This document shows positions 25,169 to 33,640 of a stretch of DNA of 64,000 bases, piece by piece (position 1 is the stretch's first letter; each line of letters starts with the position of its first letter). The notes below the pieces were generated by a model. That model ran no database searches and was not told the origin of the DNA. It saw only the letters and a list, made by a program, of their open reading frames with translations. Source of the stretch: JABDIY01 sp963751955 (lineage in GTDB: Bacteria; Actinomycetota; Acidimicrobiia; Acidimicrobiales; SZUA-35); contig CAVVWM010000011.1 in the NCBI GenBank assembly GCA_963751955.1, forward strand, positions 310,001-374,000, written 5' to 3'. The position numbers were made by a program, and so were the translations under genes.

Positions 25169-26098
25169 GTGACTTGCCGGATGCTGCTCGCCCTCGGAGC
25201 TCTCGCACTCGTGTCGGCCGGCTGTTCCCAGACCGAACCTGGCCAGATCGTTGTGCGAGTCGAGGGCTCGGTCTCTTCTCTGGTGACAACCACCCCAGAA
25301 GCGACTACCACGACAACACCGGAGGAACGAACCACGACCTCACTGCCCGGCGTCGACCCCGGACCATGCCCGGCTCCAGGTGAGATCGTCATAGTGGCTC
25401 TGGTCGACGAGGTCCAGGCGCCGGCGCCGTGCTCGGTGAGCACTGAAGGTTTGATCCGGTTTTCCAACCTGACCGACGACAGCGTGATCGTCGAATGGGC
25501 GGGGCGACAGATCGACATCGCACCACAAAGGTCCGCAGTGCCACCCGAGAAAGTCGGGGAGGTCCTCACCCCCGGTCTGCACGCGTTCGTTACCTCAATC
25601 GAGTTGACGCCAACCATCCTCGTCACTACCCCGGACTCAGGTTTTGGCAGCGCCCAGGTTGCCCTGCGCAGCTTCGGTGGTATTCGGCCCGGCCAGAGGG
25701 TCACGGAGGTGGAAGCGGCTATCGGTGGTTCGATCGTCATTGCCGACCGCGGATCGGTGTGCTCAGTGGGCTGGGTTTCCGGGGACCCTCACTCCCCGCT
25801 TCTCGCATTGGCTGCTGATCAAGAAGACCCGCTGGTGCTGCGGGCCGACGCCACGACCTCAAACCAGCGCACCCTTTCCGACGTCGGTATTGGAACCTCG
25901 GCCTCGGAACTCAAAGCCACCTACGGTGATCGGCTCCGGGACGTGGGCAAAGGGCGCTTCGTCTTCGAACCCAACGAATCTATTGACGCCAACTACCGCC
26001 TCATCTTCGATACCGAAATCGTTGACGGAGCGAGGATGGTCACCGCGATGCGTATCGGCCGGCTCGGCGAGGTCGAGCGGGTTGAGACGTGCCCCTGA
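25169..26098 (+). CDS. Lipoprotein with Thr-rich linker, unknown function
   Basis: A 309-residue predicted lipoprotein with a GTG start, signal MLLALGALALVSAGC with the lipobox Cys at residue 19, and a Thr/Glu-rich linker (about 40-58). A C-terminal part contains VRSFG-like strands and a Gly/Asp-rich SDVGIGTSASELKATYGDRL segment. That segment resembles the short repeat seen in several secreted actinobacterial proteins that ends a folded module. No enzyme motif is found. It is divergent from the zinc-ribbon pair and just upstream of tRNA-Gly. Confidence 0.7.
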   Translation: MTCRMLLALGALALVSAGCSQTEPGQIVVRVEGSVSSLVTTTPEATTTTTPEERTTTSLPGVDPGPCPAPGEIVIVALVDEVQAPAPCSVSTEGLIRFSNLTDDSVIVEWAGRQIDIAPQRSAVPPEKVGEVLTPGLHAFVTSIELTPTILVTTPDSGFGSAQVALRSFGGIRPGQRVTEVEAAIGGSIVIADRGSVCSVGWVSGDPHSPLLALAADQEDPLVLRADATTSNQRTLSDVGIGTSASELKATYGDRLRDVGKGRFVFEPNESIDANYRLIFDTEIVDGARMVTAMRIGRLGEVERVETCP

Positions 26099-26188
26099 TC
26101 GGCGAAGAGCCGGCCAGGATGAACGGCGAGGGCGTTTGCTGCCCTGCCCAAGACGCTATGATAATTCTCCGCAGCTTCGGCTGTTCCA

Positions 26189-26264
26189 GCGGATGTAGCT
26201 CAGCTGGTAGAGCATCTCGTTGCCAACGAGAAGGTCGCCGGTTCGAATCCGGTCGTCCGCTCCA
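26189..26264 (+). tRNA. tRNA-Gly (anticodon GCC), CCA encoded
   Basis: The acceptor GCGGATG pairs with CGTCCGC (one T-G), the D stem is GCTC/GAGC, and the anticodon stem TCTCG pairs with CGAGA. The loop TTGCCAA gives anticodon GCC; the T arm is GCCGG-TTCGAAT-CCGGT. U73 is followed by an encoded CCA (26262-26264), unlike the other two tRNAs in this window. Confidence 0.95.
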
Positions 26265-26267
26265 GAT

Positions 26268-26297
26268 GAGGCCCGATCGCACATGCGATCGGGCCTC
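26268..26297. terminator. Long perfect hairpin after tRNA-Gly
   Basis: Perfect 14-base arms (26268-26281, GAGGCCCGATCGCA; 26284-26297) with a two-base CA centre, directly after the tRNA 3' end. The stop of the facing minus-strand gene is eight bases further on. There is no T-run, so it may work in both directions as a hairpin-only terminator or an RNA-processing signal. Confidence 0.65.
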
Positions 26298-26304
26298 CAG
26301 CGTT

Positions 26305-26529
26305 CTACTCGCCGTCTTTTCCGAGGTTGATCGAAAGGGTGAGAATCCCATCCTCGAGTGAATGGGTCTCGTCAGCGATCAGCGCATAATCAAGAAAATC
26401 CTGTTCGGCCTGCTGAATGAAGGCCTTGCGCTCATCTCCACCAACCGGAGGGAGATTGCGCTTCTTCCACGCGTCCGCGCGTTCCCTGAATCGGGCGATG
26501 ATCGCATCAATATCTAGTCCATTACTCAT
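26305..26529 (-). CDS. Small conserved-looking protein, unknown function
   Basis: A 74-residue acidic/basic mixed protein beginning MSNGLDIDAIIARFRERADAWKKRN, with a predicted amphipathic helix and a C-terminal strand pair (GILTLSINLG). The start is fixed by an ATGA overlap with the upstream membrane-protein gene, so the two are translationally coupled. No domain is recognised. Confidence 0.6.
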   Translation of the reverse strand: MSNGLDIDAIIARFRERADAWKKRNLPPVGGDERKAFIQQAEQDFLDYALIADETHSLEDGILTLSINLGKDGE

Positions 26530-27134
26530 GGCTCCTCGTCCGCTAGGGCCAGCCAATCATCGAAATCGATGCCATCATCGTGTGCTCCGGCCGAGCCCGG
26601 AGCCTTGGCGTCGATGGAATCGAGGTCGAGGACGGGGTCATGACTGAGGTTCTGCCGACGATCGCTGGTGGGTTGCTTGGTGCCGCCCAGTTGTATTTCC
26701 CCGGTAACCTCCTCGGCGGTTCTGGCTTGGTCTGGGTCACCGGCAGGGGCGTCGGCTCGAAGATCGATCACTTCGGGCTGCGGGTGTGAAACCGAGGGCG
26801 CCGGCGGATCCGACGGCGCGGTTGGGTCGAGGATCTCGGATCGCTCAAAAAGCCGCGTTTTGTCATCTGCGAACTCCGGACGGTTAGACGTTGTTGTTGC
26901 CAGCGTGGGTGACGACTTGGACCCACCCCCTAGATCGGGGGACGGTTCCGAAGCCGTTCGTCTTCGCCGCCCGCCTCGCCCTCCACTTGCGCCGTTCCGC
27001 GGCACCGGATCGGTCACGCGCCAATACCATGCCGTGAGCAGGGCGAGCGCGGCGGCCACCGCCACCAAACCAAAAACAATCAAGGTCACCTTCTGACCGG
27101 TGGAGTCGGTCTGAGCGAGCATCAGGGCAGTCAT
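26526..27134 (-). CDS. Single-pass membrane protein with disordered cytoplasmic tail
   Basis: A 202-residue protein that starts MTALMLAQTDSTGQKV. One membrane helix (VTLIVFGLVAVAAALALLTAWYW, about 16-38) is followed by a low-complexity tail rich in Pro, Ser, Asp and Arg (GGRGGRRRRTASEPSP) that ends acidic (DDGIDFDDWLALADEEP). No catalytic domain. The final DFDDWLAL looks like a short linear motif that could dock a partner. It is coupled to the small downstream gene by an ATGA overlap, and its start lies 13 bases from the end of the glycosylase gene. Confidence 0.6.
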   Translation of the reverse strand: MTALMLAQTDSTGQKVTLIVFGLVAVAAALALLTAWYWRVTDPVPRNGASGGRGGRRRRTASEPSPDLGGGSKSSPTLATTTSNRPEFADDKTRLFERSEILDPTAPSDPPAPSVSHPQPEVIDLRADAPAGDPDQARTAEEVTGEIQLGGTKQPTSDRRQNLSHDPVLDLDSIDAKAPGSAGAHDDGIDFDDWLALADEEP

Positions 27135-27147
27135 AGTGGCTTCGAGA

Positions 27148-27933
27148 CTACACCTGATGGACCGGGCAAGAGTAGGAGGTGCGGCCACCAATGGTTCGCC
27201 TCAAGAGAGCCGCACCGTCGCGAGGGCACCTGCCACCTCGAACTCGCGCCGACTGCAGCCCACCGGTATGTGACCCGCCTGCAACCAGCATCGACGTTGC
27301 CGTACGACGCAGGGTTGCGCTGAGTCGGTTGAGCTCGGTGGGGTTGAGCGAGCCGGCCTGCCGAGCCGGATCGAGGCCAGCCTTCCATAGTGTTTCGTCT
27401 GCAATCAGGTTCCCGACGCCCGCAAGATGCTTCTGGTCGATTAGCCGGGCTTTGATGGCCACAGTGCTCGAACCGAGCGCCTTTCGAAGACGAGCCGGCG
27501 TTGCCGAGAAAAGGTCGACACCCAAACGGTCGAGATCCGGAGCCAATTCCACACCTCCCAAACGACGAGGATCGTTGATCCGGAGCGTGCCGCCACCGCC
27601 GAAATCGACCGCAAACCGATCCCACGCTGAATCGTCCCGGCTCGAGGAGTACTCAAGGGTCTCGATGGCGGCCCGACCATCGACGACAAGCCGTCCGGTC
27701 ATGCCAAAACGCAGACCCAGGGCAGCCGGCTGTTCGTCGAGGTTCAGCAACAGCAACTTGCCGATCCGACCGATGCCGGTAACGCTCCGACCCTCGAGAG
27801 CAGTGCACAGGTCGGCGGGAGAGGCTCCGCCCTTCACAAAGAAGGCGTCGTCCGCGTGAACGGTTTCGATGGTTCGGCCAACGACCGAAACCGCCGCACG
27901 CCGATACAACTCGATCTCAACGCCCTCGGGCAT
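27148..27933 (-). CDS. Formamidopyrimidine-DNA glycosylase / endonuclease VIII-like protein
   Basis: A 261-residue base-excision-repair glycosylase of the Fpg/Nei family. It starts MPEGVEIELYRRA: after Met removal the N-terminal Pro is the catalytic nucleophile, followed by the catalytic Glu. The helix-two-turn-helix region is DQKHLAGVGNLIADETLWKAGLDP. The C-terminal zinc-finger region is degenerate: CPRDGAALLRRTIGGRTSYSCPVHQ retains one Cys, then CPVH, in place of four Cys, as in a subgroup of actinobacterial Nei-like proteins. The DNA-binding Arg in GGRTSYSC is kept. Substrate (oxidised pyrimidines or FapyG) is not certain. Confidence 0.85.
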   Translation of the reverse strand: MPEGVEIELYRRAAVSVVGRTIETVHADDAFFVKGGASPADLCTALEGRSVTGIGRIGKLLLLNLDEQPAALGLRFGMTGRLVVDGRAAIETLEYSSSRDDSAWDRFAVDFGGGGTLRINDPRRLGGVELAPDLDRLGVDLFSATPARLRKALGSSTVAIKARLIDQKHLAGVGNLIADETLWKAGLDPARQAGSLNPTELNRLSATLRRTATSMLVAGGSHTGGLQSARVRGGRCPRDGAALLRRTIGGRTSYSCPVHQV

Positions 27934-27939
27934 CGGTGA

Positions 27940-29145
27940 TCAGCGGGCTTTGAAGTGATCGCTGACGAATGAGTCGACGATCGGTCCCAGCTGATCGAAC
28001 TCGATCAGAAAGCCGTCGTGCCCATGGATCGAATGAAGCATCTCAAAGTCGACCGGCGTCCCGTTTGCATTCAGTCCGTCCCGTGCGATCTCTTGCTGGC
28101 GCGGCGTGTAGAGACCGTCGCTGTCGATGCTTACGATCAGGGTGGGACAAGTGATTCGAGCAAATGCGGCATCCAGACCACCGCGATCGCGGCCGAGGTC
28201 ATGCATGTCCATTGCCCTGTTCAGCACGAGATAACTATTCGCATCGAACCGGTGAACGAGCTTGCGGCCGTGGTGATCAAGGTAACTCTCCACCTGGAAT
28301 CTGTCCCACGGTGCAAATGCGTGAAGATCGTCTCGGGTGAACCGAGCAAATCGCTGCTCGAGGGAACCGTCAGACCGATAGTGGATCTGGGCGATTCGGC
28401 GCGCCAGCATCAGCCCGTCGTGAGGGCCCTCGCCTGGGCCAGCGTCGTAGTAGTCGCCATTGTTCCATTTGGGGTCGTTGGCAATTGCCAGACGTCCGGT
28501 GTAGCTCCACGCAATCTGCTGAGCTGAGGCTTGTGCGGTAGACGCAATATTCACCAAAGACGAGACCCGCCGGGGATACATCGTGGCCCACTCCCACGCC
28601 TGCATCCCGCCCATCGATCCACCGATCACCGTCATCCATGTGGTGATTCCGAGATGATCGGCGAGCATGGCTTGGGTTCGCACGATGTCTCGAATACTCA
28701 CCATTGGGAATCGGGATCCGAACGGGGCGCCATCGGGCGCAGGACTCATCGGTCCGGTTGAACCCTGGCAGCCGCCCAGCACGTTGACACACACGACAAA
28801 ATAGCGATCGGTGTCGAGGGGTCGTCCTGGTCCGATCATGTCGTTCCACCACCCGGCGGTCCGATGGCCAGGACCAGAGGGTCCAGACGCGTGGGAATCA
28901 CCAGTTAAGGCATGACAAACAAGAACAGCATTGGTAGCGCTGGCGTTGAGCTCACCCCACGTTTCATAGGCCAGGGTGATGTTGTCGAGAACACCGCCGA
29001 ACTCGAGTGCGAAGGCACGGTTCGAGCACAGCTGAACGAACTGGCGATGGCCGACCGGATCAGTGAGTTTCCATCCGCCGCTGGCGGGCGGTGGCGGGAG
29101 CGTTGTGTCGGGACGGACGAGTGGGTAGCCGTCATTCATATCCAA
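27940..29145 (-). CDS. metX: Homoserine O-acyltransferase MetX
   Basis: A 401-residue alpha/beta-hydrolase-type homoserine O-acetyltransferase, the first step of methionine biosynthesis (acyl transfer from acetyl-CoA to homoserine). Family blocks: TLAYETWGELNA, VCHALTGDSHA, RYFVVCVNVLGGCQGSTGP with the nearby SRFPMVSIRDIVR, the nucleophile VIGGSMGGMQ, Asp in SIDSDGLYTP and His in HSIHGHDGFLIE. The alternative acyl group, succinyl, is chosen in some MetX proteins and cannot be excluded from sequence. The gene sits alone, 43 bases from the methyltransferase gene. Confidence 0.93.
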   Translation of the reverse strand: MDMNDGYPLVRPDTTLPPPPASGGWKLTDPVGHRQFVQLCSNRAFALEFGGVLDNITLAYETWGELNASATNAVLVCHALTGDSHASGPSGPGHRTAGWWNDMIGPGRPLDTDRYFVVCVNVLGGCQGSTGPMSPAPDGAPFGSRFPMVSIRDIVRTQAMLADHLGITTWMTVIGGSMGGMQAWEWATMYPRRVSSLVNIASTAQASAQQIAWSYTGRLAIANDPKWNNGDYYDAGPGEGPHDGLMLARRIAQIHYRSDGSLEQRFARFTRDDLHAFAPWDRFQVESYLDHHGRKLVHRFDANSYLVLNRAMDMHDLGRDRGGLDAAFARITCPTLIVSIDSDGLYTPRQQEIARDGLNANGTPVDFEMLHSIHGHDGFLIEFDQLGPIVDSFVSDHFKAR

Positions 29146-29187
29146 TCAGGGTACTCAACTTCCAAAAGGGCCGCTGCCAGGGTCCTT

Positions 29188-30843
29188 TCAGTCCAGGCCG
29201 GACCGCTCCAGCCACCACGACAGGACCTCCGGATCTGCCCCATACGCGCCGTTCATGAGCGCCGCAACGTGGCGTATTCTGTCGGGGTCCGGAGCGCTCT
29301 GAAAGCCGTCGATTACCTGAGCGTCTTCCTCGATGACTTTGGCCGCATCGTCCCAGGCCGACGTGTCACCAGGTAGCGGAAGCTCGAGCAGGGTCGATGC
29401 TGTCGGACGGAGAGTCGCATCTGAAAGCCCGGTCCCGAACCAACGCTGAACGGCGATCGCGTTCACAGGCGGAGCCAGCAGCACAGCGGCCACGTGGGCT
29501 GGTCGAGGGCCAGTGACGACGATGGTTGGCGTCACTCCTACAAGATCACCAATCGGGTCAACAACCGGTTCGAGCACCTTGGTCTGGGTTGCCACCAAGA
29601 CCTTTGGCTGCCCCTGGCCACCAACGAACTGAGCGACCTTGCCCACGAGCTGGGAATTATCAACAACCGGCCGCTCCCATTTGGCCTTTGCAAACCTGGT
29701 CGGCCTCAGTCCCCATGAACACGACATGGGGTCGATCGAACCGACCGTGACGAGCTTCCGCACGTCCTTTCCCTCGATCGCAGCCTCTTCAGCAACAACA
29801 TCGGCCAGACCATAGAACTCGTCGCGAAATCCGCTCGTGGCCTCACAAATCGAGCTGAGGGTGGGCGCCGCTTCCAGATCGGGAAGGTTTGGCAGTCCGA
29901 TGGCGTCGCCGACGGCGTGCGGTAGTGACCGACGTTCCGACGCTGCTTGTCGACGAACCTCGAAGACCGGAACGAAGACTCGAACGCTGGCTTCGAAGGG
30001 ATTGGACTCCGGGAGCAGGACACTGACAGCATCAGCTTCGGCCTCGAAGCGCTCCCACAGCCGACCGGTGTCTCGTGCGTTCACGATCGACACCGGCGCT
30101 ACGAAGGCCAGCCTTCCACCGTCGTGCAGAAGCTGGCTGGCTCGCCAGAGGTGAATGGCGGCAAGATCGGCGTAGGGCCCGAGAACTTCGGAGTGATGAT
30201 TTCGGTAGGCGGCAGCTGCATCGGGGATCGCGCCGGATTTGAGTGGGCTTGCGAACGGTGGATTACCGATGATGAGGTCCGCATCTGGCCAAGACCGAGG
30301 CCATCGCTCCAAGGAATCCATGACCTCCACGTTGGTCGGCGCCGGTTCCGCCACACCGTTGAAGAGCTGCCATGCCTGCAGGGCCAACGTAGCTACCGAC
30401 GCCGCCCCGGCGTCGATTTCAATGCCGGCAACGCGGGCGGCACAATCTTTGGCGGCTACGCCCTGAGACAGCAGGCGATCGAGGATCTCGAGAAGAAATA
30501 CACCACCTCCACAGGCCGGATCGACGGTGAACTCCGGTACGGCGATCCCAGCGAGGGCTGCATCAACTACCGCCGCGGCGAAATCGGGGGGGGTGTAGAA
30601 GGCCCCTCTGCTATTTCGCTCGCTCGAGGTGCTGGTCCATTCATGGACCCAGCCCAGCAGGCGGGGGTTCGCCCAGCCACCCACCGGTTCTGACGCCAGA
30701 ATCCGCTGACTGGCTGGATCGGCCACCCGACCATGGACAGCACACGCATCGAGCACAGCGTCGGCGATCCCGTCGACGCCTACGGCGCTGGCATGGTTCA
30801 GCCAATCGGTATCGGGTCGGAGGACGCTTGTCATCACACTCAC
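29188..30843 (-). CDS. Solitary N6-adenine DNA methyltransferase (NPPF type)
   Basis: A 551-residue AdoMet-dependent methyltransferase. An N-terminal region precedes the RGAFYTPPDFA segment typical of Type II/IIG gamma-class enzymes. Motif I is VDPACGGGVFLLEIL (about 107-121), GIEIDAGAA binds the ribose, and motif IV is IGNPPFASP (about 192). A C-terminal half with FAKAKWERP and LRPTASTLLELPLP would be the target recognition part. It resembles M.TaqI/Eco57I-like enzymes, but no endonuclease domain is fused and no restriction gene is adjacent. It is probably an orphan methyltransferase; DNA target unknown. Confidence 0.82.
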   Translation of the reverse strand: MSVMTSVLRPDTDWLNHASAVGVDGIADAVLDACAVHGRVADPASQRILASEPVGGWANPRLLGWVHEWTSTSSERNSRGAFYTPPDFAAAVVDAALAGIAVPEFTVDPACGGGVFLLEILDRLLSQGVAAKDCAARVAGIEIDAGAASVATLALQAWQLFNGVAEPAPTNVEVMDSLERWPRSWPDADLIIGNPPFASPLKSGAIPDAAAAYRNHHSEVLGPYADLAAIHLWRASQLLHDGGRLAFVAPVSIVNARDTGRLWERFEAEADAVSVLLPESNPFEASVRVFVPVFEVRRQAASERRSLPHAVGDAIGLPNLPDLEAAPTLSSICEATSGFRDEFYGLADVVAEEAAIEGKDVRKLVTVGSIDPMSCSWGLRPTRFAKAKWERPVVDNSQLVGKVAQFVGGQGQPKVLVATQTKVLEPVVDPIGDLVGVTPTIVVTGPRPAHVAAVLLAPPVNAIAVQRWFGTGLSDATLRPTASTLLELPLPGDTSAWDDAAKVIEEDAQVIDGFQSAPDPDRIRHVAALMNGAYGADPEVLSWWLERSGLD

Positions 30844-30888
30844 GCTAACGGAGTGGCAAGAACCAAACGCTTCCTCTGCGCACTGGGG

Positions 30889-32043
30889 CTATGCGGCAGG
30901 ATCCCAGGATGCAAGATCTGCCAGCCGGGGATCGTTGCTGAACATCTCGACGATCGGAATGTCAAGCGCCAGTCGTTTCTGGAGTCGTTTCACATGAAGT
31001 TCTTCGTTCCAACGCACGAACGAGACCGCCAATCCAGACCCGCCGGCTCGGGCGGTTCGCCCCGATCGATGCAGATAGGTCTTGTGGTCCTCAGGCGGAT
31101 CGAAGTGGATGACGACCTCGACGTCATCTACGTGTATGCCTCGCCCAGCAACATCGGTGGCAACAAGAACCTTGGTCTGACCGGTGGAGAACTCTGCAAG
31201 CGCCTTTTCTCGATGACGTTGGCGCAGATCACCGTGAATTGCCTGAGCGGCGACCCCGAGCTTCTCGAGCTCCGATGCCACCTTGTCGCAGGCCCGTTTG
31301 GTGTTGCAGAACACGATGGTGCGCTCGACCGAGTTGGCAATCGAGGCAACCACCTTGGCCTGGTCCATTTGATGGACCTGGATGAAGCGGTGAGTCATGT
31401 TCTCCACCATGACCTCAGCTGATTCGACCTCGTGAAAGACCGGATTTGTCTGATAGCGGCTGATCAACGAGCCGACGGCGCCATCGAGCGTGGCCGAAAA
31501 CAGCAAGGTTTGGTGTTGTCCGTCGATTCGGCGCAAAATCCATTCGACCTGGGGCAGGAACCCCATGTCAGCCATGCGATCGGCCTCGTCGATGACCACG
31601 CAGCTGACGTCGGCCACCGAGACAGCCTTCCGATCGAGCAGGTCGATGAGACGACCCGGAGTCGCAACGACGATCTCGATCCCCTTGTTGAGCTTCGCGA
31701 TTTGTTTGTCCATGTCGGCCCCGCCATAGATGGCGAGAGCCCGGAGGTTCAGCGAAGCGGCCAGCGGCGAGAGTTCATCGACTACCTGGGTTGCGAGTTC
31801 GCGGGTGGGAACGAGCATGAGGGCATGCAGAGTGCCGCGCTCGGCCTCGGCCAGCGCTTGTACCGTCGGTATCCCGAAGGCAAGGGTCTTGCCCGATCCG
31901 GTTTTCGCTTTGCCGCACACGTCTCTGCCTTCGAGCGCATCCGGAATTGCGAGTTCCTGAATGGCGAAGGCAGATTCGATTCCTCGTTCTTTGAGGGCGG
32001 AAACGACCGGAGGAGCGACCCCAAGTTCAGAAAAAAGGGTCAT
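30889..32043 (-). CDS. DEAD-box RNA helicase
   Basis: A 384-residue DEAD-box helicase containing only the core: Q motif (GIESAFAIQELAIPDAL), motif I AKTGSGKT, PTRELA, GG, TPGRL, DEAD in VIDEADRMADMG, SAT in LFSATLD, motif IV IVFCNTK, ATDVAGRGIHV and HRSGRTARAG. There is no C-terminal RNA-binding extension, so substrate specificity cannot be inferred. Such short forms (RhlE/DbpA-like) help ribosome assembly and RNA remodelling, especially in the cold. The gene is divergent from the cyclase gene at 32173. Confidence 0.92.
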   Translation of the reverse strand: MTLFSELGVAPPVVSALKERGIESAFAIQELAIPDALEGRDVCGKAKTGSGKTLAFGIPTVQALAEAERGTLHALMLVPTRELATQVVDELSPLAASLNLRALAIYGGADMDKQIAKLNKGIEIVVATPGRLIDLLDRKAVSVADVSCVVIDEADRMADMGFLPQVEWILRRIDGQHQTLLFSATLDGAVGSLISRYQTNPVFHEVESAEVMVENMTHRFIQVHQMDQAKVVASIANSVERTIVFCNTKRACDKVASELEKLGVAAQAIHGDLRQRHREKALAEFSTGQTKVLVATDVAGRGIHVDDVEVVIHFDPPEDHKTYLHRSGRTARAGGSGLAVSFVRWNEELHVKRLQKRLALDIPIVEMFSNDPRLADLASWDPAA

Positions 32044-32172
32044 TGTGGTCTTTCAGCAGAGAATTCGTGATTACTAGCGTAACGGTAGCCGAACCCATTC
32101 TGTGGATGCACTGCAATTGAGCTGAGCCTGAGCACTGTCTCCCGACGCCCATGCCGTTACTGTCGATGAGAC

Positions 32173-32718
32173 ATGAAATCGGGTTATGTCGTCCCCAAAG
32201 CTTCTTCATACCGTGTCCGACGAACAGTCGGCTTCGTCGACCTGTCGGGCTTCACCAGCTACGCCAACTCCCACGGAGACGACGCAGCTGTGCAGCAGTT
32301 GGCTGTGTTTCGTGGGATCGTTCGAGAGACGGGTGCATCAACTGGAGTTCGGGTGGCGAAATGGCTCGGCGATGGAACTATGTTCGGCGGACACGAGGGT
32401 CCCGCCGTGATGGCGTGTCTGCTGCGAGTCATGCTACGCGCCCGCAACAAGGGTCTCCTGGAAGTACACGGCGGGGTCAGCACCGGCGACGTGATCTTGT
32501 TCGAAGGGGACGACTACATCGGCGCATCAGTGAACTTGGCTTCCCGATTGGCCGATGTTGCAGGCCCGGGTGAACTGCTCGCTCCGGTGGACATTCTTCC
32601 CGGACTGGCCCAGACCACTGCGGCGATCGGAGAAGTTCTCGTTCCCGGCTTCCCCGAGCCGATTCTGGTGGCCGACCTTTCCAAGGCCGCCCACCTGGTG
32701 GAGTCTTTCAACCTATGA
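32173..32718 (+). CDS. Class III adenylate/guanylate cyclase domain protein
   Basis: A 181-residue stand-alone cyclase homology domain. The first metal-binding Asp is in VGFVDLSGFTSYA (about 19-31), the second is in AKWLGDGTMF, and the strand-turn HGGVSTGDVILFEGDDYIGASVNLASRLADVA ends with the NxxxR transition-state motif (NLASR). All residues needed for two-metal catalysis are present, but the protein has no fused sensor. Whether it makes cAMP or is an inactive signalling relative cannot be decided. It overlaps the next gene by four bases (ATGA). Confidence 0.85.
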   Translation: MKSGYVVPKASSYRVRRTVGFVDLSGFTSYANSHGDDAAVQQLAVFRGIVRETGASTGVRVAKWLGDGTMFGGHEGPAVMACLLRVMLRARNKGLLEVHGGVSTGDVILFEGDDYIGASVNLASRLADVAGPGELLAPVDILPGLAQTTAAIGEVLVPGFPEPILVADLSKAAHLVESFNL

Positions 32719-33551
32719 CGGAAGACCCAAACCGGGTACACCCAGCGGTTGATCCCTCGTCACTTCCTGGCTCATGGCCAGTCGGTTCTGTGTCGGCGTT
32801 GTGGATCGGCGGCGACGGGACCACGATTACGCTCGGACCTCTCGACGATGTCTATCAGCTGGCCTCGATCACCAAACCACTGTTCTCCTATGCGCTCCTG
32901 GTCGCACACGAGGAGGGGACGTTGCCGCTGGATCAGCCAGTGGGTCCAGAAGGCGCCACCGTTGCCCACGTGATGGCGCACGCCTCGGGACTCGGCCCCG
33001 AGGAAGCCGACCCATCGACCAGGGTCGGGACCCGACGTATCTACAGCAACGGCGGCTTCGATCTCCTGGGACGCGGACTGTCCGAGGCGGCTCGGATGCC
33101 AACGGCGGAGTACCTCCGAGAGGCCGTTTGCGAACCCCTCGGCATGACCGCCACGTGGCTAGAGGGTTCTCCGGCCCATGGCGCGGTGAGTACTGTGCGA
33201 GATCTCAGCCGGTTCTGCAATGAACTCACAAGGCCCACGCTCGTTCACCCCAGCACTCTGATGTACTCAACACAGCCTTTCCTCCCTGGTCTTTCGGGCG
33301 TACTCCCCGGTTTCGGTCGACACGAACCCAACCAGTGGGGCCTCGGATTCGAAATCCGAGGCAAAAAGGATCCCCACTGGACCGGTCCCTCTGCGACGCC
33401 TGCAACCTTCGGCCACTTCGGCGGTGCCGGGACATTCTTCTGGATCGAGCCGGAAACGAAGCGGTTTGCAATCTGCCTGACCGATACACCGTTCGGACCA
33501 TGGGCGGCTCGACACTGGCCTGAGTTCAATGAGGCCATCCTCCGCGGCTGA
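32715..33551 (+). CDS. Beta-lactamase-fold serine hydrolase
   Basis: A 278-residue protein of the serine beta-lactamase/DD-peptidase-like family. The nucleophile motif SxxK is SITK (in LASITKPLFSY, about 50), the Tyr motif is IYSNGGFDLLG (YxN) and the third motif is HFGGAGTFF (HxG). No signal peptide is evident, so it is probably a cytoplasmic esterase-like member, not a resistance enzyme. It is coupled to the cyclase gene by an ATGA overlap. The functional link is unknown. Confidence 0.85.
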   Translation: MTEDPNRVHPAVDPSSLPGSWPVGSVSALWIGGDGTTITLGPLDDVYQLASITKPLFSYALLVAHEEGTLPLDQPVGPEGATVAHVMAHASGLGPEEADPSTRVGTRRIYSNGGFDLLGRGLSEAARMPTAEYLREAVCEPLGMTATWLEGSPAHGAVSTVRDLSRFCNELTRPTLVHPSTLMYSTQPFLPGLSGVLPGFGRHEPNQWGLGFEIRGKKDPHWTGPSATPATFGHFGGAGTFFWIEPETKRFAICLTDTPFGPWAARHWPEFNEAILRG

Positions 33552-33640
33552 CATCGGAAGACAGTTGAGGTGTGCTCACCCGCACATGGGGTTCAGAAGT
33601 CTTATCTACACCCAGAGCACCAACCGTCCGATAGTGCGTT

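Noticed and set aside
29188..30843. Part of a BREX or complete restriction-modification system
   Set aside because: No ATPase, phosphatase, nuclease or other system component is adjacent; neighbours are metX and a DEAD-box helicase of housekeeping type.
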